This document shows, piece after piece, positions 24,103 to 32,587 of a stretch of 32,657 nucleotides of DNA; within the stretch, counting starts at the first letter, position 1; every line of letters starts with the position of its first letter. A model generated the notes under the pieces. That model made no database searches. It was not told the origin of the DNA and saw only the letters and a list, made by a program, of their open reading frames with translations. This DNA comes from Lactobacillales bacterium (lineage in GTDB: Bacteria > Bacillota > Bacilli > Lactobacillales > Streptococcaceae), in assembly GCA_031288715.1 (NCBI GenBank), contig JAITQW010000035.1, positions 1 to 32,657 on the forward strand, given 5' to 3'. A program made the position numbers and the translations under genes.

Positions 24103-25311
24103 CTACGATGATTGGTACAGTCTCATATATTCTTTAAACATCTTTTCTTTGCTATATTTTTGTTTAGCAAAATCTTCACATTCTTTTTTCGATTTTAATT
24201 TTATATCTCCATTAAAATAATTTAAAATTTTCCTTCTCAACATTTGAGTATCACCATACCTTACAAATAAACCATAATAACCTGGCGCTGTTTCAGCTGT
24301 TCCACCTTCAGCAAATCCAACAATGGGCGTACCGCATGCTAAAGATTCCAAACAAACAGTAGGAAAATTCTCACATTTACTTGTTATCACCATAATATCA
24401 GCCATAGAATAATATTGTGCTAACAAATCTTTATCATATATTTCCCCAATTTGGATAATGTTCATTGGCAAATCAGTAATATTTGCTTTTTTTCCCACTA
24501 CTATAATTCTAATATCTTCATTTTCGATTTTTCTAGCCAATTCAATAATATATCTTCCACCCTTATAATTATCTAGCAAACCGTCTGATGAAACAAAAAG
24601 TAACAGCTTTTCATCTTTATGGATTTTTAAACTATTTCTCAATTTATTTACATTGCTATGACAAAAGGCGTCCACATCAATTCCATTGGGTACAACTTTT
24701 ATTTTTTTGTCCTTTAAAAAAGACAGTTTAACCTTATTAGCTAACCATTGGGAAGGAGTAACAATTATGATATTTTCAAAACCTATCATTGCTTCTTTTT
24801 TTCTAAGAAACATATGTTTAGTAAAATCAAAAAAACAACTTTTAGGCCACTTTTTTTTGTATGGACAATTTCCACATTCTCTCATCCATCTATCACAATC
24901 CAAAGAATTTCCACACTTACCTGTATAATGTTGCTCACTATGCAAAGTAAATACTGTTTTTATATTATTATCTTTTAAATGCCGAAAAAGAGTTATTTCG
25001 TTAATGGAATACGCATAAAATTGATGTAAATTAATAACATCTGGTTGAAATTTTTTAATAAATTTTATAAGTTTTTTAGTAGCAAAATATGAATAACAGC
25101 CATGTAAACCGGTTATTCTGGTAAGAATGGCATGTAAATACACTTCCCAATTACTGCTAAACTTAAAAATATTACGTTCCTTTATTTTTGAACCTCTACT
25201 ATAGCAAATTGCTGCTTCATGTCCATTTTTATTTAATTCCGTATACAAATCATATACAATTTTTCCTGTACTTCCCATTTTACAAACAACATTTATCAAT
25301 AATATTTTCAT
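24103..25311 (-). CDS. GT4-type glycosyltransferase with cysteine motif
   Basis: 402-residue GT-B enzyme. MKILLINVVCKMGSTGKIVYDL is the acceptor-side glycine loop and TLHSEQHYTGKCG is followed by a cysteine cluster (CDRWMRECGNCP). That cluster occurs in one GT4 subgroup of capsule and colanic-acid transferases and may bind zinc. CENFPTVCLESLACGTPIVGF is the EX7E-like donor motif. The open frame starts with GTG two codons earlier. I choose ATG at 25311 with AGAGAGA about 8 bases upstream. It follows the 4-epimerase by about 45 bp, suggesting that it uses the epimerase product (for example a UDP-GalNAc-type sugar), but the specificity cannot be read directly. Confidence 0.87.
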   Translation of the reverse strand: MKILLINVVCKMGSTGKIVYDLYTELNKNGHEAAICYSRGSKIKERNIFKFSSNWEVYLHAILTRITGLHGCYSYFATKKLIKFIKKFQPDVINLHQFYAYSINEITLFRHLKDNNIKTVFTLHSEQHYTGKCGNSLDCDRWMRECGNCPYKKKWPKSCFFDFTKHMFLRKKEAMIGFENIIIVTPSQWLANKVKLSFLKDKKIKVVPNGIDVDAFCHSNVNKLRNSLKIHKDEKLLLFVSSDGLLDNYKGGRYIIELARKIENEDIRIIVVGKKANITDLPMNIIQIGEIYDKDLLAQYYSMADIMVITSKCENFPTVCLESLACGTPIVGFAEGGTAETAPGYYGLFVRYGDTQMLRRKILNYFNGDIKLKSKKECEDFAKQKYSKEKMFKEYMRLYQSS

Positions 25312-25356
25312 AAACACAATTCTCTCTATCTACTACCATTTCTGGTTTTTCTTTAC

Positions 25357-26322
25357 TTATTCGAATATATACCCATTGGAAGATGTTAGATATTTAATAT
25401 ATTTATCTATTCCTCTACTTATCGTGTTTGCAGGCTTATATCCAAGTGTTTGGAGTTTAGAAATATCTGCAAGCGATTCACTAATATCACCAAGACGTAG
25501 GTCTTCATAAATCACTGGCAATTTAAATCCAAGAGTTTTCTCTATTATTGATATTAAGTCAAGTAAAGTGACCGCATGCCCTGTGCCTACATTATATACT
25601 TCTCCAATAGCACTATTACTTTTAGAAACTAACATTAACGCTTTAAGCACATCCTCTACAAAAACAAAATCTCTTGATTGTTTGCCATTCCCAAATAAAG
25701 TAAATTTTGCTTCAATATTAGTCTGTATCTTAAGAAAACAATCCATCATAATTGAAATAACACCAGAATACGGTGAAGATGGATTTTGCTTTGGTCCATA
25801 AACATTGAAAAAACGCACAACTGAAGTCGGAACTTTATATAGATTGCTATACATTAAAACAAATCTTTCTGCTGCAAATTTATCAATAGCATACGCAGTT
25901 AAAGGACGAATAACTGATTTTTCTTTTTTAGGCAAACTAACTTCATCCCCATAAACTGCCGCCGATGAAGAAAATACCAAGCGCTGCAAAGATTTTTGAT
26001 ATTTTCTAATTAACTCTAATAACAAAAATACACTATCAAAATTTACTTTATGAGTTTTAATAGGATTTTCAACAGAATCAGCTACTGAAGCAATAGCTGC
26101 TAAATGAAAAATATAATCAAAATGTTTTTCTTTTAAAAGTTTTTTCATTAAAATATTATCAGTCACACTACCTTTTATAAACTCAATATTAAAAGATTTA
26201 TCTAAATTTTCAATCTTTCCCATTGATAAATCATCTATTACCACCACTTGATTTTCTGAAGCTAAGAAATTTACCAAATTGGAACCAATAAAACCTGCTC
26301 CACCAGTCACCAATATCGTCAT
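25357..26322 (-). CDS. UDP-sugar 4-epimerase (extended SDR)
   Basis: 321-residue extended short-chain dehydrogenase. VTGGAGFIGSNLV is the NAD loop, SSSAAVYGD holds the catalytic Ser, and TAYAIDKFAAE gives YxxxK. RFFNVYGPKQNPSSPYSGVIS and DFVFVEDVLKA are typical of UDP-Glc(NAc) 4-epimerases of the Gne/WbpP/TviC type. With the TviB/WbpA-type dehydrogenase at 16175 it could give UDP-GalNAcA. Alternatively it simply supplies UDP-Gal or UDP-GalNAc for the next glycosyltransferase. A good GGGAGAGAGAG ribosome binding site precedes the ATG. Confidence 0.87.
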   Translation of the reverse strand: MTILVTGGAGFIGSNLVNFLASENQVVVIDDLSMGKIENLDKSFNIEFIKGSVTDNILMKKLLKEKHFDYIFHLAAIASVADSVENPIKTHKVNFDSVFLLLELIRKYQKSLQRLVFSSSAAVYGDEVSLPKKEKSVIRPLTAYAIDKFAAERFVLMYSNLYKVPTSVVRFFNVYGPKQNPSSPYSGVISIMMDCFLKIQTNIEAKFTLFGNGKQSRDFVFVEDVLKALMLVSKSNSAIGEVYNVGTGHAVTLLDLISIIEKTLGFKLPVIYEDLRLGDISESLADISKLQTLGYKPANTISRGIDKYIKYLTSSNGYIFE

Positions 26323-26548
26323 TCTCTCTCTCCCACTTTATACTTTAAAAACTCCGCCAACATTTATTACTAGAAACTTTGGAATTCTCAACATATTCTA
26401 CAGATTTGAACTCGATCGAGAAGTGTTGGACAAATTTGAAACAAACATTAATATAGTAAATCAATCAACTTCCTAAATTTCCTGACAACCATCCGCTGTA
26501 CAATATTATTATTCAGCTTACTCGATATAACACTTTCATAAAATAAAC
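26323..26548 (-). other. Spacer with possible degenerate coding remnants
   Basis: 226 bp between capG and the epimerase. One minus-strand frame, overlapping the end of capG, reads LGLFYESVISSKLNNNIV and on through RKFRKLIDLLY to a stop at 26450-26448. Another short frame reads MLRIPKFLVINVGGVFKV just before the epimerase. Neither has a good start and I recognise neither. They look like pieces of a gene lost when the right-hand cassette joined the next one. Confidence 0.3.
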
Positions 26549-27676
26549 CTAGTTTTTCCTCCAAACAACTCGATCCAAAATTCCTGTATAACTCTGAATC
26601 ACTTTTACAACCTTTATACCAACATTTTCATCTACATAATCGGGAACATTCACTCCAAACTCTTGTTCTTCATTCATCTTGATAGCCATCTCTACCGATT
26701 GCAACAAACTTGTAGTTGAAATCCCACCTAAAATAAAATTCCCTTTATCAATCGCCTCAGGGCGTTCCGTGCTTGTACGAATACAAACAGCTGGAAAACC
26801 AAAATAAGAAGCCTCTTCTGGTAACGTCCCACTATCTGAAACCACACAACTCGCATTTAATTGTAACTGATTATAGTCCAAAAAGCCAAACGGCTTTAAA
26901 CTGCGAACCAACGGATGAAATTGAAACTGTCGTTTCTCAATAAATTTTGCACTTCGCGGATGCATACTGTATATAACTGGTAATTGGTAACGCTCCGCCA
27001 TTGAATTTATTGCATTCATTAATTCAAAAAAGTTAATCTCATTATCAATATTTTCTTCACGATGTGCAGAGAGCAAAATATATTGATTTTTCACTAAACC
27101 AAGCTTCTCCAACACCTTACTATTTTTTATCCCATCTAAATTCGCAGATAAAACCTCCGCCATCGGAGAACTTATAACATATGTTCTTTCTTTCACAACG
27201 CCCTCTGCATTCAAATACCGCCTAGCATGCTCACTGTAGCACAAATTTACATCCGCAATATGATCCACAATTCTGCGATTCGTCTCTTCTGGCAAATTTT
27301 CATCAAAACAACGATTCCCTGCCTCCATATGAAAAATTGGCACTTTCAATCGCTTCGCAGAAATCGCCGATAATGCTGAATTTGTATCACCTAATATTAA
27401 TATTGCATCGGGTTGAACCTCCGAAATTAATTCATAGGACTTAGCAATAATATTGCCAATCGTTTCTCCTAAGTTTTTCCCCACCGCATCCAAATAATGA
27501 TCAGGTTTACGCAAATTTAGCTCTTCAAAAAAAATCTGATTCAGTTCGTAATCATAATTTTGCCCTGTATGCACCAAAGCATGCTCAAAATATTGATCAC
27601 ATTTCTTGATCACCTCTGACAAGCGAATAATCTCCGGACGAGTACCAATAATCGTCATCACTTTTAACTTTTCCAA
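26549..27676 (-). CDS. capG: UDP-N-acetyl-L-talosamine 2-epimerase (CapG/FnlC-type)
   Basis: Non-hydrolysing UDP-HexNAc 2-epimerase fold. VMTIIGTRPEIIRLSEV, HTGQNYDYELNQIFF, FHMEAGNRCFDENLPEETNR and VSDSGTLPEEASYFGFP are the family landmarks. The variants IIRLSEV and NRCFDENLPEE fit the CapG/WbjD/FnlC branch better than WecB/CapP. It would turn UDP-L-TalNAc made by CapE and CapF into UDP-L-FucNAc. Two TTG codons can start it; I take the one at 27676, 8 bases after GGAGG, giving MEKLKVMT. It follows a broken formyltransferase rather than capF directly, which is unusual. Confidence 0.9.
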   Translation of the reverse strand: MEKLKVMTIIGTRPEIIRLSEVIKKCDQYFEHALVHTGQNYDYELNQIFFEELNLRKPDHYLDAVGKNLGETIGNIIAKSYELISEVQPDAILILGDTNSALSAISAKRLKVPIFHMEAGNRCFDENLPEETNRRIVDHIADVNLCYSEHARRYLNAEGVVKERTYVISSPMAEVLSANLDGIKNSKVLEKLGLVKNQYILLSAHREENIDNEINFFELMNAINSMAERYQLPVIYSMHPRSAKFIEKRQFQFHPLVRSLKPFGFLDYNQLQLNASCVVSDSGTLPEEASYFGFPAVCIRTSTERPEAIDKGNFILGGISTTSLLQSVEMAIKMNEEQEFGVNVPDYVDENVGIKVVKVIQSYTGILDRVVWRKN

Positions 27677-27697
27677 CAATTAAACCTCCAAATATAC

Positions 27698-28612
27698 TTA
27701 CAACAATACATCCATTGCCCATTGTTCTGGCTGATTTTCTTCTTGCACACGAAGTAATTTCAATAGCTCTCCGTTTTTTACCGCAACATAAACTCCTCCA
27801 TCTTTGTCAGAAGGCAAAAACTCTCCTGGGGCTAGTTTCGTTTTTTCTTTCGTTCTTTCTGCACTCCAAACAATAACTTTTTGCCCATTATACATAAAAA
27901 AAGCTCCTGGGTAGGGTTTTGTTTGAGCACGCATAAAATTATATAGCTCTAAAGCTCCTAAATTGAACTCAAATTCTCCATCTTCTGGTTTGCGCTTGCC
28001 ATAATAAGTTGCCTTTGATTCATCTTGAACAATTTCATTAAAAAAACCACTAGTCCAATCAACTATATTCTCTTTTATAATAGTTGAAGACGATAATGCT
28101 ATCTTGTCATATACAGTAGAAACATCATCATACATAGTAATATCAAATAATTTTTGAGCATAAATCTCTCCCTCATCATAGCGCTCAACCATTTTAAAGA
28201 AAGTATCCCCCCATTTTGTTTCTCCTGTCAAAATAGCCCAATTTACACAAGCTGCACCGCGACCTCTAGGTAAAGGAGCAGGATGTTCTCCTATACATCC
28301 ATATTTGGGAAGCAAAAGTAATTCATTTCCGAATTTTTGCGACCATCCAGATTGAATAATGATATCCGGCTCTTTCTCTCGAATCCAATTCAAAGTAACT
28401 GGATTATTAACATTCTCACAATAATGAATGGGTAAATTAAAATTTAACGCCAAATCAGAATAACTATCATAATTGGCTTTATTTAATGCAGCTGAAAAAC
28501 TAAGATTAACTACCCCGCACAAATCAACTTCTAGCAATTACGGATCTTTAAGCAATGTTAACATCATATAACGTGCCACAGGTGTACAAGCAATAAACAA
28601 AACTTTACCCAT
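27698..28612 (-). pseudogene. Second N-formyltransferase, interrupted by an early stop
   Basis: The natural start is ATG at 28612, with AAAGGAG about 7 bases upstream, encoding MGKVLFIACTPVARYMM. After LLKDP an in-frame TAA (28540-28538) interrupts the gene at codon 25. The same frame then continues uninterrupted as LLEVDLCGVVNLSF to the normal end, so a single base change such as CAA or GAA to TAA is enough to explain it. The body has the formyltransferase signature EHPAPLPRGRGAACVNWAI and RYDEGEIYAQ, plus the C-terminal FMT-like domain. The Asn usually found two before the His is Gly here. Reinitiation at the TTG just after the stop is possible but would lose the first beta strand. Confidence 0.8.
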
Positions 28613-28662
28613 TAAATTACTCCTTTAAAAAATAACTATAAATAACTTTTCATTACTTACAT

Positions 28663-29271
28663 TTACATTAAAGTTTTAATCGGTACAAAACTTTCAGCAT
28701 ATTCTACTTTATTTGCATATCCCCAAATTTTATTGCGTTCCATTACTATTTCAAATAATTTACCAAACCGATTATGTTGATTTCCATAATTTTTTAATGC
28801 TTCATATTTTTTAGAAGCAAATTCCGAAATATCTAAAAATATAGAAGGATAGTATGGAATCGATAACTGATAACCATTACTTTGATACATCAATAAATTT
28901 TTGCAATGACGAGCTGCCGTTTTACACAATGTATGCGCTGCTACATGATCTTGGTTGTAATCATCATTAAAATGCATAAAAACTGTATCAATTTTCTTTT
29001 TAAAAATAATTGCTTCTATTTCTTGATTCTAGTTTTCCAATTGCAACTTTACTAAATGAAATTTCTTCCACTCCAAGAATTTTACATGCTTTAATACTTT
29101 CCTGAGCACTGCTTTCTTTAGAAATACTCAATCCTAAATAATCGGAAAACGTCTCATTATCAGTTAAAGTAATTTTATATACTTCCTTTCCTTGGGCAAC
29201 TAATTTTGCTGCACTCCCCCCCCGAGTTCTGTATCATCATAATGAGCTCCTACCATTAAAATTTTATTCAT
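28663..29271 (-). pseudogene. PIG-L/LmbE-type N-deacetylase, frameshifted at a G8 tract
   Basis: From ATG 29271 the protein reads MNKILMVGAHYDDTELGG, the LmbE zinc motif AHxDDxE. The G8 run (29216-29223) then throws it out of frame, ending six codons later. One more G (or two fewer) restores SAAKLVAQGKEVYKITLTDNE and so on. A second one-base shift near 29021-29033 is needed to reach IEAIIFKKKIDTVF and NDDYNQDHVAAH, which holds the third zinc ligand, and the normal end at 28663. Members of the family deacetylate N-acetylated sugars. The formyltransferase downstream could then formylate the free amine. Both genes are broken in this sequence. The SD (GGAGG in the capF stop region) is rather distant. 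Confidence 0.78.
29216..29223. repeat. Homopolymer tract of 8 C (G8 on the coding strand)
   Basis: Eight C on the plus strand near the start of the deacetylase coding frame, inside the zinc-binding segment. 8 G is out of frame; 6 or 9 G would be in frame to the second frameshift. It is a candidate slippage site. Confidence 0.9.
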
Positions 29272-29281
29272 ATCCAATAGC

Positions 29282-30394
29282 TTATACCTCCATAAAATAC
29301 GTATCTGACTGATTTGGATCAAACGCTTCATTCACCCACATTATCGTAACCATATCTGTTTTTCCTAAATTTTCAATATTATGCACATATCCAACAGGAA
29401 TATCCACTACTTCCAATTTTTCACCTGATACATAATATTCTATCACTTTTGCTTCATCATCAACATGCCTAAAACGAATTAATCCCGTTCCACTAACCAC
29501 CAAAAATTTTTCATTTTTCGTATGATGCCAATGATTTCCTTTGACAATTCCTGGTTTTAAGACGTTAATCGACACCTGCCCACGCTCAGGAGTACGGATA
29601 AATTCCGTAAATGAACCACGATCATCTGTGTTCATTTTTAATTCATAGCTGAAATCATTTTCAGGCAAATAACTCAAATAAGTGCTATATAAATTCTTCT
29701 CCAATAAATGATCCAGTTTCGGTAACTCAAAATCTTTACGAATTCCTTTAAACTTCATCAACAAATCATAAATTTCACCGACTGTTGTAATCTCCACTTC
29801 GGGAACTTCATAGAAATTTCCACTCTTTGTTCCTTTTCCATCCAGCAAACGCAACATTTCTTTCAACACATCGTCAATATACATCAATTGCACTTCATAA
29901 TTTCGATCATGAACAACCACTTCTTCCCCGCGAGCAATCCGATGACAAAATGTCGCTACCACTGAATTATAATTCGGTTTCGACCACTTTCCATAAAGGT
30001 TTGGAAAACGATAAATATATACTAAATTTCCCGTTTCCTTCCCATATGCACGAAGCAACTCTTCGCCAGCTAGTTTGCTTTTCCCATAAGGATTATCCAA
30101 TTCCGCCTGAATCGAAGACGAAAGCATTATCGACGCTTTACTTCGATATTTTTTCAGTAAATCCAGCAATTTTGACGTGAAGCCAAAATTTCCCGTCATA
30201 AACTCTTCTTCAGTTTCAGGTCGATTAACTCCAGCTAAATGAAAAACAAAATCCGCTTTCTTGACATATTTTTCTAACAACGCAGAATCCGTATCCACAT
30301 CAAAAACCATCACATGTTCATATCCCTGATTTTTTAATTCCATTGTCAAATTTCTGCCAACAAATCCCTTTGCACCAGTAACTAAAATTTTCAT
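29282..30394 (-). CDS. capF: CapF: SDR reductase with C-terminal cupin
   Basis: 370-residue two-domain enzyme of the UDP-L-FucNAc pathway. MKILVTGAKGFVGRNL is the NAD(P)H loop and NPYGKSKLAGEE gives YxxxK. From about residue 245 a cupin begins, with GNHWHHTKNEKF carrying the metal-binding histidines. In S. aureus the cupin epimerises C3 of the CapE product and the SDR domain reduces C4 to give UDP-L-TalNAc. The start is ATG 30394, which overlaps the capE stop (ATGA) and has GGAAGA 7 bases upstream; the ATG five codons earlier has no spacing for a ribosome binding site. The length matches CapF. Confidence 0.95.
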   Translation of the reverse strand: MKILVTGAKGFVGRNLTMELKNQGYEHVMVFDVDTDSALLEKYVKKADFVFHLAGVNRPETEEEFMTGNFGFTSKLLDLLKKYRSKASIMLSSSIQAELDNPYGKSKLAGEELLRAYGKETGNLVYIYRFPNLYGKWSKPNYNSVVATFCHRIARGEEVVVHDRNYEVQLMYIDDVLKEMLRLLDGKGTKSGNFYEVPEVEITTVGEIYDLLMKFKGIRKDFELPKLDHLLEKNLYSTYLSYLPENDFSYELKMNTDDRGSFTEFIRTPERGQVSINVLKPGIVKGNHWHHTKNEKFLVVSGTGLIRFRHVDDEAKVIEYYVSGEKLEVVDIPVGYVHNIENLGKTDMVTIMWVNEAFDPNQSDTYFMEV

Positions 30395-31416
30395 ACTTTG
30401 ATCTTCCATGCCTTCAATTCCTCTTGTACATACTCAAGTTCAAGCAATTTATCTTTGATTTGTTTCACCGTTAAACGCTTTGTATTATTTGAATTATATT
30501 CTTTTTCAGTAGACAGTTCCTCATAGCCTGAATCTAAATATTTTTCATAATTCAAATCACGAGTATCAACAGGAACACGATAAAAATCACCCAAATCCTC
30601 TGCAACTGCATACTCCTCACGCGTCAATAAAGTCTCATATTTCTTCTCTCCATGTCGTGTGCCAATCACACGAACCTTATTCTTCGCACCAAATAATTCA
30701 TTCACTGCTTGTGCTAAATCACCAATTGTTGAAGCAAGCGATTTTTGCACCATAATGTCTCCAGGTTTCGCCTCACGAAAAGCAAACATCACCAACTCAA
30801 CTGCTTCTTCCAAATTCATCAAAAAACGCGTCATCGAAGGATCAGTAATGGTCAACGGTTTACCCGCTTTAATCTGTTCAATAAACAACGGAATCACTGA
30901 TCCCCGTGAAGCCATCACATTTCCATAACGCGTCCCGCAAATCACTAATCGACTCGAATCCACAATTTTGGAACGAGCCACAAACGTTTTCTCCATCATC
31001 GCTTTGGAAATCCCCATTGCATTGATCGGGTAAGCAGCTTTATCCGTTGAAAGACAAATAACTTTTTTTACATCTGCGTTATTTGCTGCATTTAAAACAT
31101 TATCCGTTCCTAAAATATTTGTTTTCACTGCTTCAACCGGAAAAAACTCACACGATGGGACTTGCTTTAACGCCGCTGCATGAAACACATAATCAACCCC
31201 GCACATCGCACTCTGGATCGAAGTTAAATCACGCACATTACCAAGATAAAACTTCAACTTTTCATGATTGTACTTCTTACGCATGTCATCTTGCTTTTTC
31301 TCATCGCGCGAAAAAATGCGAATTTCCTTCACATCGTAATTCAAAAAACGTTTCATCACTGCATTTCCAAAAGAACCAGTTCCGCCGGTAATTAACAAAG
31401 TTTTATCTTTAAACAT
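30391..31416 (-). CDS. capE: CapE: UDP-GlcNAc 4,6-dehydratase/5-epimerase
   Basis: 341-residue SDR of the inverting 4,6-dehydratase branch and first enzyme of UDP-L-FucNAc synthesis. MFKDKTLLITGGTGSFGNAV is the typical start and NAD loop, HAAALKQVP the active-site loop, and CLSTDKAAYPINAMGISK holds the atypical Met-x-x-x-Lys of CapE/WbjB enzymes in place of Tyr-x-x-x-Lys. ATG 31416 follows GGAG by 6 bases and gives the family length; the ATG four codons upstream is less likely. This part of the window is visibly less AT-rich than the 1-16 kb part, suggesting a separate origin. Confidence 0.95.
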   Translation of the reverse strand: MFKDKTLLITGGTGSFGNAVMKRFLNYDVKEIRIFSRDEKKQDDMRKKYNHEKLKFYLGNVRDLTSIQSAMCGVDYVFHAAALKQVPSCEFFPVEAVKTNILGTDNVLNAANNADVKKVICLSTDKAAYPINAMGISKAMMEKTFVARSKIVDSSRLVICGTRYGNVMASRGSVIPLFIEQIKAGKPLTITDPSMTRFLMNLEEAVELVMFAFREAKPGDIMVQKSLASTIGDLAQAVNELFGAKNKVRVIGTRHGEKKYETLLTREEYAVAEDLGDFYRVPVDTRDLNYEKYLDSGYEELSTEKEYNSNNTKRLTVKQIKDKLLELEYVQEELKAWKIKV

Positions 31417-31448
31417 TCTATTCTCCATTCAAAACATCACCACTTTCG

Positions 31449-32501
31449 TTAATATTCTTTTTGATATTTTGAAAATCTCTCTAATGTCGCAGAAATAATG
31501 TTTTTCTTCCCACGGATAAGTAAATCAAGAACAATCTCCCCTGATTGAAATCTTCGTAACAATAGCACAAAGATAAAACTCAAAAATGTAATTATAGCAA
31601 CACCTGGAATATAATGTACTAGAAATAACTTTCTAAAAAATACAACAAAATAAAAATGCGAAAAATAAATAAATACACTCAGGTCATGAAATTCTTTTGA
31701 ATACTTATCAAAAAAAATAATTCTGATATTATATACACTTAAAAATATTAATACTACGCAAATCAAAGTAAAAACTAATAAAAGAGGTTTATTTATTTTC
31801 ATGATCTTAAAATTAACACAAATGCTATATTCTATACAGGACAAAGATAGGCCTAATAATAACATAAACAATCTATTAATATTTGTTAAAAATTTACTAA
31901 TTTTTTCTTTTTTCTCAGCAATATAAAAAGCACAAGCGATTACTGGAATTGCCATAAGATTTATAGGAATCTTTCCAATAAACCTCATAATAACAAAGGA
32001 ATAGACAGACAAACAGACAAACAGATAGATAGATAGATAGATAATAAAGCATATCATTTTATTATGAATAACACTATTTATTATTAAAACAACAAATAAT
32101 GCCATTACTAAAGCAAAAAGAAAACCAGAGCCAGGTAAAAAGGGACAACCCCTTTGAAAAATAAATATAAAGTTTAAAGGTAATTCAAATATCTTGTCTT
32201 TATGCGTCATATATAAAATTATAGTATATGGAATATATAAAATTAACCAATTTATAAATAAATTGGTTAATTTATACAAAATTTTATGAAATTCACTATA
32301 TCTATTATCGTCCGTTGTTTGACTAAAAAAATAAAATCCTGAAATAAATATAAAAAATGGCACTGCTAATCGACATAAAGAATTTCCCAAAATGTTTAAA
32401 AAATAATTTCCTGCATTAGTAATATTAAAATGAAGTAAAACAACTAATAATGAAAAAATAAATCTACAAAAATCTAATGTTCCATTTCTTATTTTTTTCA
32501 T
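31449..32501 (-). CDS. Membrane acyltransferase, family 3
   Basis: 350-residue polytopic protein with about ten membrane segments. The first segment carries R13-X10-H24 (CRFIFSLLVVLLHF), the arginine/histidine signature of acyltransferase family 3. These proteins O-acetylate or otherwise acylate sugars at the membrane. AAGG lies about 8 bases before the ATG. Codons about 153-167 are encoded by a tetranucleotide-period tract (32001-32043), so gain or loss of one unit would truncate the protein halfway. In this sequence the frame is open. It precedes capE by about 30 bp. Confidence 0.88.
   Translation of the reverse strand: MKKIRNGTLDFCRFIFSLLVVLLHFNITNAGNYFLNILGNSLCRLAVPFFIFISGFYFFSQTTDDNRYSEFHKILYKLTNLFINWLILYIPYTIILYMTHKDKIFELPLNFIFIFQRGCPFLPGSGFLFALVMALFVVLIINSVIHNKMICFIIYLSIYLFVCLSVYSFVIMRFIGKIPINLMAIPVIACAFYIAEKKEKISKFLTNINRLFMLLLGLSLSCIEYSICVNFKIMKINKPLLLVFTLICVVLIFLSVYNIRIIFFDKYSKEFHDLSVFIYFSHFYFVVFFRKLFLVHYIPGVAIITFLSFIFVLLLRRFQSGEIVLDLLIRGKKNIISATLERFSKYQKEY
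32001..32043. repeat. Tetranucleotide tract, five perfect AGAT plus degenerate units
   Basis: On the plus strand, 4-base periodicity runs through ATAG ACAG ACAA ACAG ACAA and then five perfect AGAT copies (32023-32042). It lies inside the acyltransferase coding frame. Since 4 is not a multiple of 3, any change in unit number shifts the frame. Confidence 0.85.
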
Positions 32502-32554
32502 ATCATAACCTTACCTTTACAATGCGGGATTTTTTAAACAATAATTTTTTTGGC

Positions 32555-32587
32555 GGGCTTTGTGAAGCACTTTTCTTCACAAAACCC
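32555..32587 (-). promoter_or_regulatory. 13-bp stem-loop in the leader before the acyltransferase
   Basis: On the minus strand GGGTTTTGTGAAG, a 7-base loop and CTTCACAAAGCCC form a 13-bp stem with one G-U wobble; on the plus strand the same position is a C/A mismatch. That favours function in the minus-strand RNA. It is followed by an A-run, not a U-run, so it is not a classical terminator. It may be a processing site, attenuator arm or element end. Confidence 0.45.

Noticed and set aside
26549-27676. WecB/CapP-type UDP-GlcNAc 2-epimerase for ManNAc
   Set aside because: Sequence variants and the presence of capE and capF fit the CapG/FnlC branch better; the WecB reading cannot be fully excluded without a tree.
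29827-30180. 117-codon plus-strand open frame within capF
   Set aside because: It is antisense to a strongly supported gene, has no ribosome binding site and no recognisable protein pattern. The other plus-strand frames of the window are rejected for the same reason.
32001-32043. CRISPR-like short array
   Set aside because: The period is 4 bases with no spacers; it is a microsatellite in a coding frame.
32550-32562. JUMPstart/ops element (RfaH-type) at GGCGGGCTT
   Set aside because: It shares only GGCGG with the ops consensus and is on the wrong strand for this operon; RfaH/ops is also a proteobacterial system.
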